Below, one piece after another: positions 8,229 to 17,789 of a stretch of 64,000 bases of DNA; position 1 is the stretch's first letter; each line of letters opens with the position of its first letter. This stretch comes from Marinobacter caseinilyticus. Lineage in GTDB: Bacteria > Pseudomonadota > Gammaproteobacteria > Pseudomonadales > Oleiphilaceae. Position numbers and translations under genes: made by a program. The stretch covers positions 1-64,000 of the forward strand of contig NZ_WUQJ01000034.1 of NCBI RefSeq assembly GCF_011074955.1, read 5' to 3'. The notes beneath the pieces are model-generated. The model made no database searches. It was not told where the DNA came from and saw only the letters and a program-made list of their open reading frames with translations.

Positions 8229-9392
8229 TTAGCGACCCAGGACCGAACGTGCGATGACCTCTTTCATGACTTCAGAGGTACCGCCGTAGATGCGTTGTAC
8301 GCGGGCGTCCATAAACGCCCGTGAAATCGGGTATTCGGTGGTGTAGCCGTAGCCGCCAAACAGCTGCAGGCAACCGTCTGCTACCCGGCACTGCATTTCG
8401 GTGGCGCTGTACTTGGCCATGGAGGCGGTGGCCGCGTCCAGATCACCCTGCTCGTATTCCCGGATGCACTGGTCCACAAACGCCTTGTTGATGCGGTAGT
8501 CGGTTTCCATTTCGGCGATGCGGAAGCGGGTGTTTTGCAACTGTTTGAGTTTCTGGCCAAACAGCACACGCTCGCCGCAGTAGGTGATGGTCAGATCCAA
8601 TGCGCCACGGGCCGCCGCCACGCCGATCGCCCCGATCACCAGGCGCTCCCGGGGCAGTTCCTGCATCAGGTAGGCAAAGCCCTGGCCTTCTGCCCCCAAC
8701 AACGCTGAGCGGGGGACACGCATGTCGGAGAAAAACAGCTCCGAGGTGTCGCCACAGTGCTGGCCGATCTTGTCCAGGTTGCGGCCATGGCTGAAGCCTT
8801 CCAGCATGGTGTCCACCAGGAACAGGCTGATGCCCCGCGCGCCGGCCGACGGATCGGTTTTGGCGGCGACAATCACCATGTCGGCATGCTGGCCGTTGGT
8901 GATGAAGGTCTTGGAACCGTTGAGGATAAAGTCATCCCCGTCGGCCACCGCACTGGTGCGCATGGCCTGCAGGTCACTGCCGGCCCCGGGTTCGGTCATC
9001 GCGATGGCGCCGACGGCCTCACCGGACACCATTTTGGGCAACCAGTGCTGGCGCTGGGCCTCGCTGCCCAGATGGCTCAGATAGGGCGCGACAATGTCCG
9101 AGTGCACCATGACGTTGGTGGCCAGGGCGCCAAAGCCCATGCGGGCGATTTCCGCGCCCACCACCACCGAATAGTCAAACGGCACGCCACAGCCACCGTA
9201 AGCTTCCGGCACGTCCACGCACAGCATGCCGGCGTCACCGAGGGTCTGCCACAGGCTTCTGGGCACAATGCCGTCTTTATCCCACTGCTCGTAGTGAGGC
9301 TTCACTTCACTGGTAAGCACCTTCACGACCATGTCGCGGAACATGGTTTGTTCTTCGCTGTCTTGAGGGCGGTTCATCGCATGTTGGCTCAT
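8229..9392 (-). CDS. Acyl-CoA dehydrogenase
   Basis: This 387-residue FAD enzyme catalyses alpha,beta-dehydrogenation of an acyl-CoA. It has family motifs AMTEPGAGSDLQ and, near the C-terminus, QRIYGGTSEVMKEVIAR. The residue equivalent to the common catalytic Glu (in the usual YEGT motif) is Gly here. A Glu in YLMQELPRERL occupies the position used by isovaleryl-/long-chain-type dehydrogenases, so the enzyme is probably active with the alternative base. It is the middle gene of an SDR-ACAD-thiolase set. Substrate chain length cannot be assigned. Start sites MSQHAM or MNRPQD are both possible. Confidence 0.88.
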   Translation of the reverse strand: MSQHAMNRPQDSEEQTMFRDMVVKVLTSEVKPHYEQWDKDGIVPRSLWQTLGDAGMLCVDVPEAYGGCGVPFDYSVVVGAEIARMGFGALATNVMVHSDIVAPYLSHLGSEAQRQHWLPKMVSGEAVGAIAMTEPGAGSDLQAMRTSAVADGDDFILNGSKTFITNGQHADMVIVAAKTDPSAGARGISLFLVDTMLEGFSHGRNLDKIGQHCGDTSELFFSDMRVPRSALLGAEGQGFAYLMQELPRERLVIGAIGVAAARGALDLTITYCGERVLFGQKLKQLQNTRFRIAEMETDYRINKAFVDQCIREYEQGDLDAATASMAKYSATEMQCRVADGCLQLFGGYGYTTEYPISRAFMDARVQRIYGGTSEVMKEVIARSVLGR

Positions 9393-9489
9393 AGCATTTG
9401 GCTCATAACGTCTGGCTTATAAATTCATCGCCCATGGAATCCTCGCTCCCGGAGAGCGCCTGATTCGCTTGGGCACGGCAAAAACGGCG

Positions 9490-10251
9490 TTACCGGGGCG
9501 CCATGCGCAAGGCGCAGTCGAGGCGGATGACTTCGCCGTTCAAAATCGGGTTCCGCACCATCTGATCCACCAGCATGCCAAACTCCTCGGCTTTGCCCAG
9601 GCGCTGGGGGAATGGCAGCGTGGCGGCCAGGCTGTCCTGCACTTCTTGCGGCATGCCCGCCAACATCGGCGTCATGAACAGGCCCGGGGCAATGGTGTTC
9701 ACCCGGATACCCTGGCGCGCCAGCTCGCGGGCGGCCTGCAACGTCATCGCCACCACGCCGCCTTTGGAGGCACTGTAGGCCACCTGGCCGATCTGGCCTT
9801 CGTACGCCGCCACCGAGGCGGTGGAGACAATCACACCGCGCTCGCCGTCGGCGTTGGGTTCGCGCTCAGCCATGTCCGCCGCTGCCAGCCGCATGATGTT
9901 GAAGGTCCCTATCAGGTTGACCTGAATGACCTTGCTGAAGTTCTCCAGCGGCATCGGGCCGTCTTTGCCGAGGATTTTTGCGGCTGGCGCAATGCCGGCA
10001 CAGTTCACCGCAATGCCGCAGTGGCCGTGGGCGTCCCGGGCGGCGGCGATGGCGGCCTCGGCACTGTCGGCGGAGGACACGTCGCAGTGGATGTAAACGC
10101 CACCGATGTCGGCCGCAACCGCTTGGCCGCGCTCGTCCTGAAGATCCAGAATCGCGACTTTACAACCGGCGGCGGCCAGTGCCCGTGCCGCGCCCTCGCC
10201 AAGCCCCGATGCTCCACCGGTCACTATAGCCGGTACGTCCTGAAATTCCAT
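9490..10251 (-). CDS. Short-chain dehydrogenase, HSD10-like 3-hydroxyacyl-CoA dehydrogenase
   Basis: This 253-residue classical SDR has the nucleotide motif [10 protein letters not shown], the NxAG-like NCAGIAP, and the catalytic YxxxK in YSASKGG. The sequence resembles type II 3-hydroxyacyl-CoA dehydrogenases (HSD17B10 group), which oxidise 3-hydroxy- or 2-methyl-3-hydroxyacyl-CoA with NAD. It is the first gene of a run with an acyl-CoA dehydrogenase and a thiolase. This combination fits the lower isoleucine or fatty acid route, although the hydratase step is absent locally. The functional assignment is by family and context only. Confidence 0.83.
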   Translation of the reverse strand: MEFQDVPAIVTGGASGLGEGAARALAAAGCKVAILDLQDERGQAVAADIGGVYIHCDVSSADSAEAAIAAARDAHGHCGIAVNCAGIAPAAKILGKDGPMPLENFSKVIQVNLIGTFNIMRLAAADMAEREPNADGERGVIVSTASVAAYEGQIGQVAYSASKGGVVAMTLQAARELARQGIRVNTIAPGLFMTPMLAGMPQEVQDSLAATLPFPQRLGKAEEFGMLVDQMVRNPILNGEVIRLDCALRMAPR

Positions 10252-10518
10252 GGTATTGCCCTCTGTTGTAGACCTTATGAAGCCCTTTTAAAGCGATACG
10301 GCCAGACGCCCGATGGCGACCGGTCAATGTTCGATTCGTCAGACGTTCAGTGTGTGCCAGTCAACGCGGCGGCGCCATGACATTTTTCGGCAGCAAATTT
10401 GTTAAAAACTGCGTCGGACCGTTCGGGCGCAGGCGGCTGATTTTCATACCGATCGTCATTCAACTGAGCGTCGGGCGGCGACTGTGCTAATGTAAAATGG
10501 CACTCGAAAGGAGACCCC

Positions 10519-11061
10519 ATGCCACGCCTGTTCATCGGCCTTGAGTTGCCGGACACCCTGACTGAGGCTCTGCTGTCACTGCACTGTGACATTCCGGGCG
10601 CCCGTTGGCAGAGCGCCGGACAACTGCATCTGACCCTGTGTTTTACCGGGAATGTGGACGACGCCACCGCCCAGGCCGTCCAGCAGTGTCTGGCACGGGT
10701 TGAGGCCGCTCGTTTCGATATCGCCTTGCAGCGCATCGGGTGCCAGGGCAACCCCCACCACCCGCGGACCCTGTGGACCGGCGTCACCCCCCGGGCGCCG
10801 CTGGCGGCGTTGAATCAGCGCATCGGCGCGCAACTGGAGGCCATCGGCCTGCCCCCCGATACCCGGCGCTATCGCCCCCATGTCACGCTCGCCCGGTTCC
10901 GGAAAAACGCCGGTTCGGTGGCGGATTTCCTGGCAGCCAACGCTGACCAGGCCTGGCCACCGTTTACCGTCACCGAATTCACCCTGTTCCAGAGCACCCT
11001 GAGCCCGGAAGGCTCGCACTACAACGTCGTCGAGCGCTTTGCTTTGGTTCCTGAGGATTGA
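10519..11061 (+). CDS. thpR: RNA 2',3'-cyclic phosphodiesterase (2'-5' RNA ligase family)
   Basis: This 180-residue 2H phosphoesterase carries the two family HxT/Sx motifs: HLTL in QLHLTLCFTG and HVTL in YRPHVTLARFR. ThpR hydrolyses 2',3'-cyclic phosphates on RNA ends and joins certain tRNA halves in vitro. The start is supported by GAAAGGAGA before the ATG. It is followed on the same strand by small unrelated genes, so no pathway is implied. It is complete and of normal length. Confidence 0.9.
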   Translation: MPRLFIGLELPDTLTEALLSLHCDIPGARWQSAGQLHLTLCFTGNVDDATAQAVQQCLARVEAARFDIALQRIGCQGNPHHPRTLWTGVTPRAPLAALNQRIGAQLEAIGLPPDTRRYRPHVTLARFRKNAGSVADFLAANADQAWPPFTVTEFTLFQSTLSPEGSHYNVVERFALVPED

Positions 11062-11139
11062 CCGACGACATCCTTAACCACACTCAGAAACCAAACCACC
11101 ACTGAAACAGAAACAAAACCACTACTGAGGATCAGCACC

Positions 11140-11619
11140 ATGAGTGAGCAAGAAACTGCACGGCCACCGCTGCCGCCGTTCTCCCGGGAGGACGCCATCA
11201 CCAAAGTCCGTATGGCGGAGGATGGCTGGAATGGCCGTAACCCCGAGAAAATTGCACTGGCGTACACCCCCGACAGCCGCTGGCGTAACCGCAACGAATT
11301 CCCGGTCGGCCGCGCCGAGATCATCGCTTTTTTGCAGCGCAAGTGGCAGAAAGAGCACGAATACCGGCTGATCAAAGAAGTCTGGGCGTTCACCGACAAC
11401 CGGATCGCCGTGCGCTTCGCCTACGAATGGCACGACGACAACAACCAGTGGTATCGCTCCTACGGCAACGAAAACTGGCAGTTCAGTCCCGAAGGCCTGA
11501 TGGCGGAGCGCCATGCCAGCATCAACGACCTGGCGATCACCGAGGCCGAACGCAAATTCCGCTGGCCCCAGGGCCGCCGGCCGGACGATCACCCGGGGCT
11601 GACCGAACTGGGTTTATAA
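11140..11619 (+). CDS. DUF1348 / nuclear transport factor 2-like protein
   Basis: This 159-residue soluble protein has an NTF2-like fold. The central part ([21 protein letters not shown] and [20 protein letters not shown]) is characteristic of the DUF1348 family, whose biochemical role is unknown. It is rich in Trp and charged residues, with no signal peptide and no membrane segment. It sits in a row of plus-strand genes (thpR, DUF899) with 78 and 126 bp spacers. Nothing more specific can be said. Confidence 0.82.
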   Translation: MSEQETARPPLPPFSREDAITKVRMAEDGWNGRNPEKIALAYTPDSRWRNRNEFPVGRAEIIAFLQRKWQKEHEYRLIKEVWAFTDNRIAVRFAYEWHDDNNQWYRSYGNENWQFSPEGLMAERHASINDLAITEAERKFRWPQGRRPDDHPGLTELGL

Positions 11620-11745
11620 CGCCCATGGCGGTGACATCCGACGTGGAACCGAATGCTTGATGTTGCACTCTGACTATTAAGCCCAAGCCCGGGCGACGCG
11701 GCCAACGCAGGATCGCCCGGGCAGGTTCCACAGAAGGAGCACCCC

Positions 11746-12444
11746 ATGACCAACCATCCGGTGGTAACCCATCAACAGTGGCTGGCGGCACGCCAGCAGC
11801 TACTGGAGAAAGAAAAGGCCTTCACCCGGCAGCGGGACGAGCTCAGTGCCAAGCGCCGGGGCCTCCCCTGGGAGAAGGTCGAAAAAACCTATGTGTTTGA
11901 GAGTGAGCGGGGGCGGCTCACCCTGACCGACCTGTTTGCCGGCCTGAGCCAGTTGATCGTGTACCACTTTATGTTCGGCGCGGACTGGGAAGAGGGCTGC
12001 CCCAGCTGCTCGTTCTGGGCCGATAATTTTAATGGCATCGATGTGCACCTGGCCCACCGGGATATTCGCTTACTGGCCGTGTCCACGGCGCCGATCGACA
12101 GACTCCGGCAGTATCGGGAACGCATGGGCTGGAGTTTTCAGTGGGTCTCGTGTGACGGCAACGACTTCAACCGGGACTACCAGGTCACGTTTTCGCCGGA
12201 ACAAAGCGACGTGACTTACAATTATCGCCCAATGCCTTTCAGCCACCCGGAACTGCCCGGTGTCAGCGTCTTTTTCAGGGATACCGACGACACCGTGTAT
12301 CACACCTATTCGGCGTATTCCCGGGGCATCGATTTGCTCAACGGCGCTTACAACTATATGGACATTGCCCCCAAAGGCCGGGATGAGGACGCGCTGCCGT
12401 ACACCATGGCCTGGTTAAAACGGCACGACCAGTACGACGATTGA
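11746..12444 (+). CDS. DUF899 thioredoxin-like protein
   Basis: This 232-residue cytoplasmic protein belongs to the DUF899 group, which has a thioredoxin-like fold. It contains WEEGCPSCSFWADN with a CxxC motif (CPSC, about residue 85) where a redox-active pair is expected. The N-terminus (THQQWLAARQQLLEKEKAFTRQRDEL) is a typical DUF899 helix. It has a good Shine-Dalgarno (AGAAGGAG) and may share a transcript with the upstream DUF1348 gene. No substrate is known. Confidence 0.85.
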   Translation: MTNHPVVTHQQWLAARQQLLEKEKAFTRQRDELSAKRRGLPWEKVEKTYVFESERGRLTLTDLFAGLSQLIVYHFMFGADWEEGCPSCSFWADNFNGIDVHLAHRDIRLLAVSTAPIDRLRQYRERMGWSFQWVSCDGNDFNRDYQVTFSPEQSDVTYNYRPMPFSHPELPGVSVFFRDTDDTVYHTYSAYSRGIDLLNGAYNYMDIAPKGRDEDALPYTMAWLKRHDQYDD

Positions 12445-12469
12445 GCGCCCGATCCTGCTCGGCGACCGG

Positions 12470-13399
12470 CTAGCGAAGTGCAAGACGGGCGCGGGCGAAG
12501 GCCCACAAACGGCCGTCAATGGCCAGCAGGCCCATGGCAATGATCGCCATCCCGCCAAAGTGACTGACCTCCAGTCGCTCTCCCAGCACCAGACTGCCCA
12601 GCAGGATGGCGCTGACCGGAATCAGCAGGGTGACCAGCAACAGATTGGTCGCCCCGGCGATCGCCAGCACCCGGAAGTAGAGGATGTACGCCAAGGCGGT
12701 GGAAAACAGCGCCAGCCCGAGCACGGCGGCCCATACCGGCGCCGAGGGCAGTGGTAGGGCCCAGGGCTCATCCACCCACAGTGCCATGGGCATCAGCATC
12801 GCGCTGGATGCCGTGACCTGACCGGTTGCGGTCACCAGTGGCGTTGTCCCCAGGGTTTTAAAACGACGGCCAAACACGCCCCCAAAGGCGTAAGACAGCG
12901 CCGCGCCGAGCACCGCCAGCTGCGCCACCACGTGCACTTCCTGGCCGCTCAAGGCGTCCGGACCGATCATCAACGCCACCCCGAAAAACCCAACCAGCGT
13001 ACCCACCAAACGGCCGCCGTTGAGTTTCTCATCCGAGGTCAGAACGTGTGCCACCACCACAGTAAACAGCGGCGTGGTGGCGTTCAGAATGGACGCCAGG
13101 CCACTGGCAATCTGAGTCTGCCCCCAGACAATCAGGCTGAAGGGAATCAGGTTGTTCAATACCCCCATGACGATAAAGGCCGTCCAGATCCGTCGCCCTC
13201 GGGGCAGCCGGGTGCCGCGCACCACCAGAATCACGTTCAGCGCCAGCGCCGCCAGCCCGACCCGAAGCGCGACAATCGTCAGCGGCGGCAACCCCTCGAC
13301 CGCCACCCCGACAAAAAAGAACGAACCGCCCCATAACAGCGACAGCAGGAGCAATAACCCCCACGCCAACCGACCCATTGGCTGATTCATACTCGTCAT
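12470..13399 (-). CDS. EamA-family (DMT superfamily) transporter
   Basis: This 309-residue inner-membrane protein has two EamA repeats and about ten membrane helices, beginning with WGLLLLLSLLWGGSFF, the typical opening of RhaT/YdcZ-type drug/metabolite transporters. I take ATG 13399 (MTSMNQPMGRL), with AAGG upstream; an in-frame extension to 13636 has no family resemblance. It converges on the DUF899 gene. The exported compound is unknown; relatives export amino acids or metabolites. Confidence 0.85.
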   Translation of the reverse strand: MTSMNQPMGRLAWGLLLLLSLLWGGSFFFVGVAVEGLPPLTIVALRVGLAALALNVILVVRGTRLPRGRRIWTAFIVMGVLNNLIPFSLIVWGQTQIASGLASILNATTPLFTVVVAHVLTSDEKLNGGRLVGTLVGFFGVALMIGPDALSGQEVHVVAQLAVLGAALSYAFGGVFGRRFKTLGTTPLVTATGQVTASSAMLMPMALWVDEPWALPLPSAPVWAAVLGLALFSTALAYILYFRVLAIAGATNLLLVTLLIPVSAILLGSLVLGERLEVSHFGGMAIIAMGLLAIDGRLWAFARARLALR

Positions 13400-13660
13400 G
13401 GTGTTACCTTGTGGTGAATGAATGCCGCGACCGTCGACGCCGTTAAAAACGCACGCTAAACCCTGCAAGTCACAGCGTGCCCGTTGTGTGACGCGGCCGC
13501 ACTCCGATTCTTGCGCTCTTGTTTCACACAACGGATCGGATGGCTGCCCCGGTGTCCGCCGCGCCGCCGTTAATACACCGCGACAGCCACCGGCAACTGC
13601 GAAATAATGCCCGGGTTGTGGCGTCGAAACCGCCACCGGCTATTGACCAAGGAGTTGCCC

Positions 13661-14275
13661 GTGCAGCTATACCTGTTGTTTCTAGCGATGGCCACTGCCA
13701 CGGTGATCAGCCCCGGCCCCGGCGTGGTGATGACGCTGTCCAACGCCTTACGCTTTGGCCGCCGTGGCACCGTCGGCGGCATTCTCGGCGTGGCGTTTGG
13801 GGCACTGGTGGTGGCGGGTCTGTCGGCCACCAGCCTGGGCGTTTTGCTGGCCACCTCGGCCCTGGCGTTTACCGTGCTGAAATTTATTGGCGCGGCCTAT
13901 CTGATCTATCTGGGCATCCGCCTGTGGCGGGCGCCGCCGCTGGACCTGAACCAGCGTCCGGCCCAGGTCGCTGACAGCTTCCGCAAGCGCTTTATGGAGG
14001 GCGTTTCGCTGCAGCTCACCAATCCGAAAGTGGTGCTGTTCTTCCTGTCGATTTTCCCGCAGTTCATTGACGGCCATTCAAGCTATGCCACGCAGTTCAC
14101 GACCCTGGTGCTGACTTACTGCGCGCTGGTGGTGGCCGTCCACCTGGTGTACGCACTGTGCGCCAAGCGGGCAAAACACTGGCTGACCTCCGAGCGCGGC
14201 GGCCGCGCCATGAACCGGGCCTCCGGTGCCACCTTCATGTGCTTCGGCGCGGCGCTGGCGTCGGCGTCACGCTGA
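13661..14275 (+). CDS. LysE/RhtB-family amino acid exporter
   Basis: This 204-residue membrane protein has about six helices and the LysE-family opening (VISPGPGVVMTLSNALRFG) and LQLTNPKVVLFFLSIFPQF. The start is the GTG at 13661, decided by AAGGAG placed 7 bases upstream; the ATG at 13607 has no such support. It is divergent from the EamA gene (262 bp between starts). The family exports amino acids or homoserine lactones; the specific substrate is unknown. Confidence 0.85.
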   Translation: MQLYLLFLAMATATVISPGPGVVMTLSNALRFGRRGTVGGILGVAFGALVVAGLSATSLGVLLATSALAFTVLKFIGAAYLIYLGIRLWRAPPLDLNQRPAQVADSFRKRFMEGVSLQLTNPKVVLFFLSIFPQFIDGHSSYATQFTTLVLTYCALVVAVHLVYALCAKRAKHWLTSERGGRAMNRASGATFMCFGAALASASR

Positions 14276-14283
14276 CGGCCGGC

Positions 14284-14378
14284 CCTCAGCCTGGTTGACA
14301 GTACTCATCCTGGTGGAGAGCACTCATCCTGAAAGACAACACTCACCCTGAAGAACAGTGACCTCCTAATGGACAATG
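14284..14378. repeat. 19-bp tandem repeat between convergent genes
   Basis: Units with the core ACTCATCCTG start at 14284 (degenerate, CCTCAGCCTG), 14303, 14322 and 14341 (ACTCACCCTG), exactly 19 bp apart. A fifth, decayed copy follows from about 14360. The array lies in the gap between lysE-like and the DUF2339 gene. There is no coding function. Confidence 0.75.
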
Positions 14379-14447
14379 ACTGTCTTATGGAAACCAACGC
14401 CCGCCCCTTTCTGGCCAGCGCCGCAATCGCTGCCAGGCGCTCAGACG

Positions 14448-17400
14448 TCAGCCTGCCGACGGTTCACCTTTGTCGCTGGCGACCTTCGGCGGCACCGGCG
14501 CAAAGTAGCCGACTACGAGCAGCAAGGCGCCCACGGTCAGGAACGCAATAATACGGGCGATGGTGCCGGTACCGGCCATGTCCACGGTAAACAGTTTCAA
14601 TACCACCACCGCCATCAAGGCGCCGCCCACCAGCCAGAGCGTTCGCCACGACAGCCGGGTGGCCAGCAGCATGGTGACCAGGCCCATCGCACTCCACAGA
14701 ATACTGACGCCGCTCTGCACCGCGAAGGAGCGGGCCATGGGTTCAATCTGGAACGGTACCCCCAGCGAGAAATGGAAGGCCCGCAACAAGGCGGCGTTGG
14801 CCCATAAAAACGCCAGCGCGCCAGGCAGGATGTACCTGAGCTGCAGGTTCGGAATAAAGCCGACGTCGTGTCGATGCAGCCCCAGGAACACCAGACCCAA
14901 CGCCGCCAGATTGACCATGTCCAACACGTTGAGCAGCGGCACGTAGGGCACGGCACCCACCGCCCCGGGCGCCTGAAGATTGCTGACCACCACCCAGGCC
15001 GCCAGCACCCCCAGCAGGGTGCGGGGCAACAGCGTGGTCATTTCGTACGCATGGCAGCGCATGGGCCAGGCCAGTTGACGTACCTGGCGCACCACCACAC
15101 ATGCCAGGGCAAGCGTGAAGCCCCAGGCGGACATGGCCCAGAGGCTCAGCGGCGCCCGGCCCTGGGGTTGCAGCCAGTGGCTGACCTCCCACCCGAATGC
15201 CGCCACCAGCAACAGCGCCGTGGCCAAATGCAGATACCCCAAAGGGTACGACGGCACCCGCTCAAGATACTTGAGGGCACCGTACCAGCCGATCATGGCG
15301 AGAGGGAAAACCAGCCAGCCATAGAACGCGGACAACGCCTCATCCCGCGCCACGCAACTGAACAGCGTCAGCGCCAGCACCGGTAACAGCACCAACACCG
15401 GCTGGGTTAGCGATGGCCAGCACAACCGGTGATGCAATCCGATCAATGGCAGCAGCACCACCAAGGCGTACAACAGGTAACTTGTGACCTGATAATCCGG
15501 CGCCACGTAGTGCCCGATTTCACCCACACCAAAGCCAAGCGCCACCACGACGGCCGCCCACAACAACCCGCGCTGAATCAGGGGCGCCCAGGTGGTGGCC
15601 TCGAACAAACGCTGGCGCCAGGCAAACACCGCCATCCATAAATACAATGCCACCAGCAACGCGGCAGAGCCGGCGTTGAGGTTGAGCCATATAGTCTGAT
15701 ACAGACTGAAATGGTGCTGCAACACCAGCACCGCCAACCCCAGCACCGCGGTCAACAGCCCAAGTACAAACGGCGGTAGCGACCGGGTGCGCGCGGCTAA
15801 CAGCCAGCAGGCGACGCCGGTGATTACCACTAACAGCTCCGCCAGTGCCAGTTCTGCCACACCGCTGAAGTGGTGCTGGATTTCACGCAACCCACCGCCC
15901 AACCACCAGACGTAGCCCCACACCAGCAACAGCGTCGCCCCGAAACGACGCTCCAGTACCGAGAAATAGGCGGAAAACGTTGGCCGCGGTGAAGCAGACG
16001 CTGACGCAGGCGCCGCAGACAATGCCCGATACAGGCGCGAGGCATACAGCGCCGCAGCCGCCAGCAGCAGCGCGCCGATGAAATCGGCATTGATCAGGAA
16101 GGTGGTCGGCCACTCGGCCGCTGGCTCATCCCAGTAGAAGTAGCCCGCCACAAAAATCAGCGCCAACCCGCTCAAGCGCGGTAACAGATGCGCTTGCCGC
16201 AGGCCCACCCAAATCAATGCCGCACCCTCGGCCGCCCACACGGCTGAGGTCACCCGGCCATCGAAGCCCAGCGGAATGGCCAGCGTCAGGAAGGCCACCG
16301 CGAGCGCAACGTAGGCTTCACCGAGCAGCGCCAGACCGGCCCGCTTGCGCACAAAACCAGCCAGTCCCAGGTACAGCAAGCCGACCAATGCGCTGGTCCA
16401 GGCCATTAGGTGGGGGATGGCGCTGAAGCCCTCCAACAGTTGCGACTGCAGCCCCATGAAGGCGACCGGCGTGCCGAACACCAGGGTGCCATCGACCAGT
16501 CCCTTGAGCTGCGGCGGTTGTTTCATGGCAAACAACAGCGCAATCAGCACGTACAGCAGGAAGAAACTCACCAGAAACGGCTCAGTCGTGTTGAAGAACG
16601 CGGCCTGGTACGACTGCGCCCCCCACAGCGTGCCAATACCAAACGTAAACACGAACCCCAGCCAGTTGAGCAGACGCCAACTGCGATAAAATGCAATGAA
16701 CGCGATCAGGACATTGAGTACCAGATAGTAGGAAAACAGACCGATGTAGGCGCCGGAACCTGACGATGCCAATACCGGCGCCAGGAACCCACCGGTCACA
16801 CCCACTGCCGCCAGCCAGACCGCGTTTTGCAACACCGCCAGCGTTGCGGTCATGGCGGCCACAACCAGCAGCAAACCAAACGCCATTGAGGGGCTGAGCA
16901 ACTGGTGTAACTGAAGGGCGAAGAAGATGACGAGGTACAACACCCCCAAGGCACCGCCCTGCAGGGCAAGTGCATAGCCCGCATTGTTACGCCGCAGGCG
17001 CCAACCGAGCACCAGCATCACCAGGGCCGCCGCCAGAATGCCGACGTAGCGCAGTTCTACCGGCACCACCACTTTTTCCGCCGCGTACTTCAGCAGGAAG
17101 CCGATCCCAAAGAACAGAATCACAATGCCGACGCGCACCATCAGGTTGCCGCCGGTGAAATAACCGACCACCCACTGCTGCGCCCTGGCCAGTAGTGGCG
17201 CCAGCCAGTTACTGCCGCCGCCTGGGCCACCCGTCCGCCAGGCCTGGGCTTGAGCCTGCTCTGCCGGCTCCTCGGAGTCCGCCGCCAGTGAGGCGTGTGG
17301 CTCGGCCACGGCGGGCTCGGGGTCGAGTTCAAACAATGTGTCGGATTCCGGTGCGGTAGGCTCCGACGTCGTTGGCGCCACTGAGCCCGGTGCCACCGCC

Positions 17401-17705
17401 TGTCCGTTGTCCGTAGCGTCAGCCGGGCTCTTCGGGCGGGCGGGTCCGGTTGCGTGTGCTTCCGGTTTTATTGGCTCAGCGGTTGCCGTTCCGACCCCCT
17501 CCGCAAGTTGTTTGACCAGAGCGTCGATACGCTGGCCTTGTTGCGCCACCCGGCGCTGCAATCGCACCAGGGTTGCCGCAATCCAGCCCAGTAAACCACC
17601 GGTGACAAAGCCCGCGAAAGACTGGGAAATGGCGGTCAGCGCAATGGCACCAACAACAATAAACACGACGTACTGCATGAAGGGCATATAGGCAGACCGG
17701 GTCAT
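14448..17705 (-). CDS. Giant DUF2339 polytopic membrane protein
   Basis: This 1085-residue protein has one N-terminal hydrophobic helix, a short coiled coil (LVRLQRRVAQQGQRIDALVKQL), and about 100 residues of Pro/Ala/Glu-rich low-complexity sequence. More than 20 predicted membrane helices then run to the C-terminus. The conserved start of the polytopic region (GNLMVRVGIVILFFGIGFLLKYA) marks the DUF2339 family, whose function is unknown. It is a single-gene unit between a diguanylate cyclase gene and a tandem repeat. Starts at MTRSAYMPF or MQYVVFIV are both possible; neither has a strong Shine-Dalgarno. Confidence 0.85.
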   Translation of the reverse strand: MTRSAYMPFMQYVVFIVVGAIALTAISQSFAGFVTGGLLGWIAATLVRLQRRVAQQGQRIDALVKQLAEGVGTATAEPIKPEAHATGPARPKSPADATDNGQAVAPGSVAPTTSEPTAPESDTLFELDPEPAVAEPHASLAADSEEPAEQAQAQAWRTGGPGGGSNWLAPLLARAQQWVVGYFTGGNLMVRVGIVILFFGIGFLLKYAAEKVVVPVELRYVGILAAALVMLVLGWRLRRNNAGYALALQGGALGVLYLVIFFALQLHQLLSPSMAFGLLLVVAAMTATLAVLQNAVWLAAVGVTGGFLAPVLASSGSGAYIGLFSYYLVLNVLIAFIAFYRSWRLLNWLGFVFTFGIGTLWGAQSYQAAFFNTTEPFLVSFFLLYVLIALLFAMKQPPQLKGLVDGTLVFGTPVAFMGLQSQLLEGFSAIPHLMAWTSALVGLLYLGLAGFVRKRAGLALLGEAYVALAVAFLTLAIPLGFDGRVTSAVWAAEGAALIWVGLRQAHLLPRLSGLALIFVAGYFYWDEPAAEWPTTFLINADFIGALLLAAAALYASRLYRALSAAPASASASPRPTFSAYFSVLERRFGATLLLVWGYVWWLGGGLREIQHHFSGVAELALAELLVVITGVACWLLAARTRSLPPFVLGLLTAVLGLAVLVLQHHFSLYQTIWLNLNAGSAALLVALYLWMAVFAWRQRLFEATTWAPLIQRGLLWAAVVVALGFGVGEIGHYVAPDYQVTSYLLYALVVLLPLIGLHHRLCWPSLTQPVLVLLPVLALTLFSCVARDEALSAFYGWLVFPLAMIGWYGALKYLERVPSYPLGYLHLATALLLVAAFGWEVSHWLQPQGRAPLSLWAMSAWGFTLALACVVVRQVRQLAWPMRCHAYEMTTLLPRTLLGVLAAWVVVSNLQAPGAVGAVPYVPLLNVLDMVNLAALGLVFLGLHRHDVGFIPNLQLRYILPGALAFLWANAALLRAFHFSLGVPFQIEPMARSFAVQSGVSILWSAMGLVTMLLATRLSWRTLWLVGGALMAVVVLKLFTVDMAGTGTIARIIAFLTVGALLLVVGYFAPVPPKVASDKGEPSAG

Positions 17706-17789
17706 TAAATGAATGTGTAACGGAGGAGTATAGCGGGATACATGGACAAGATTGAGAGATTCACGGCAGGGAATGTTCAGGCGGCGCGG

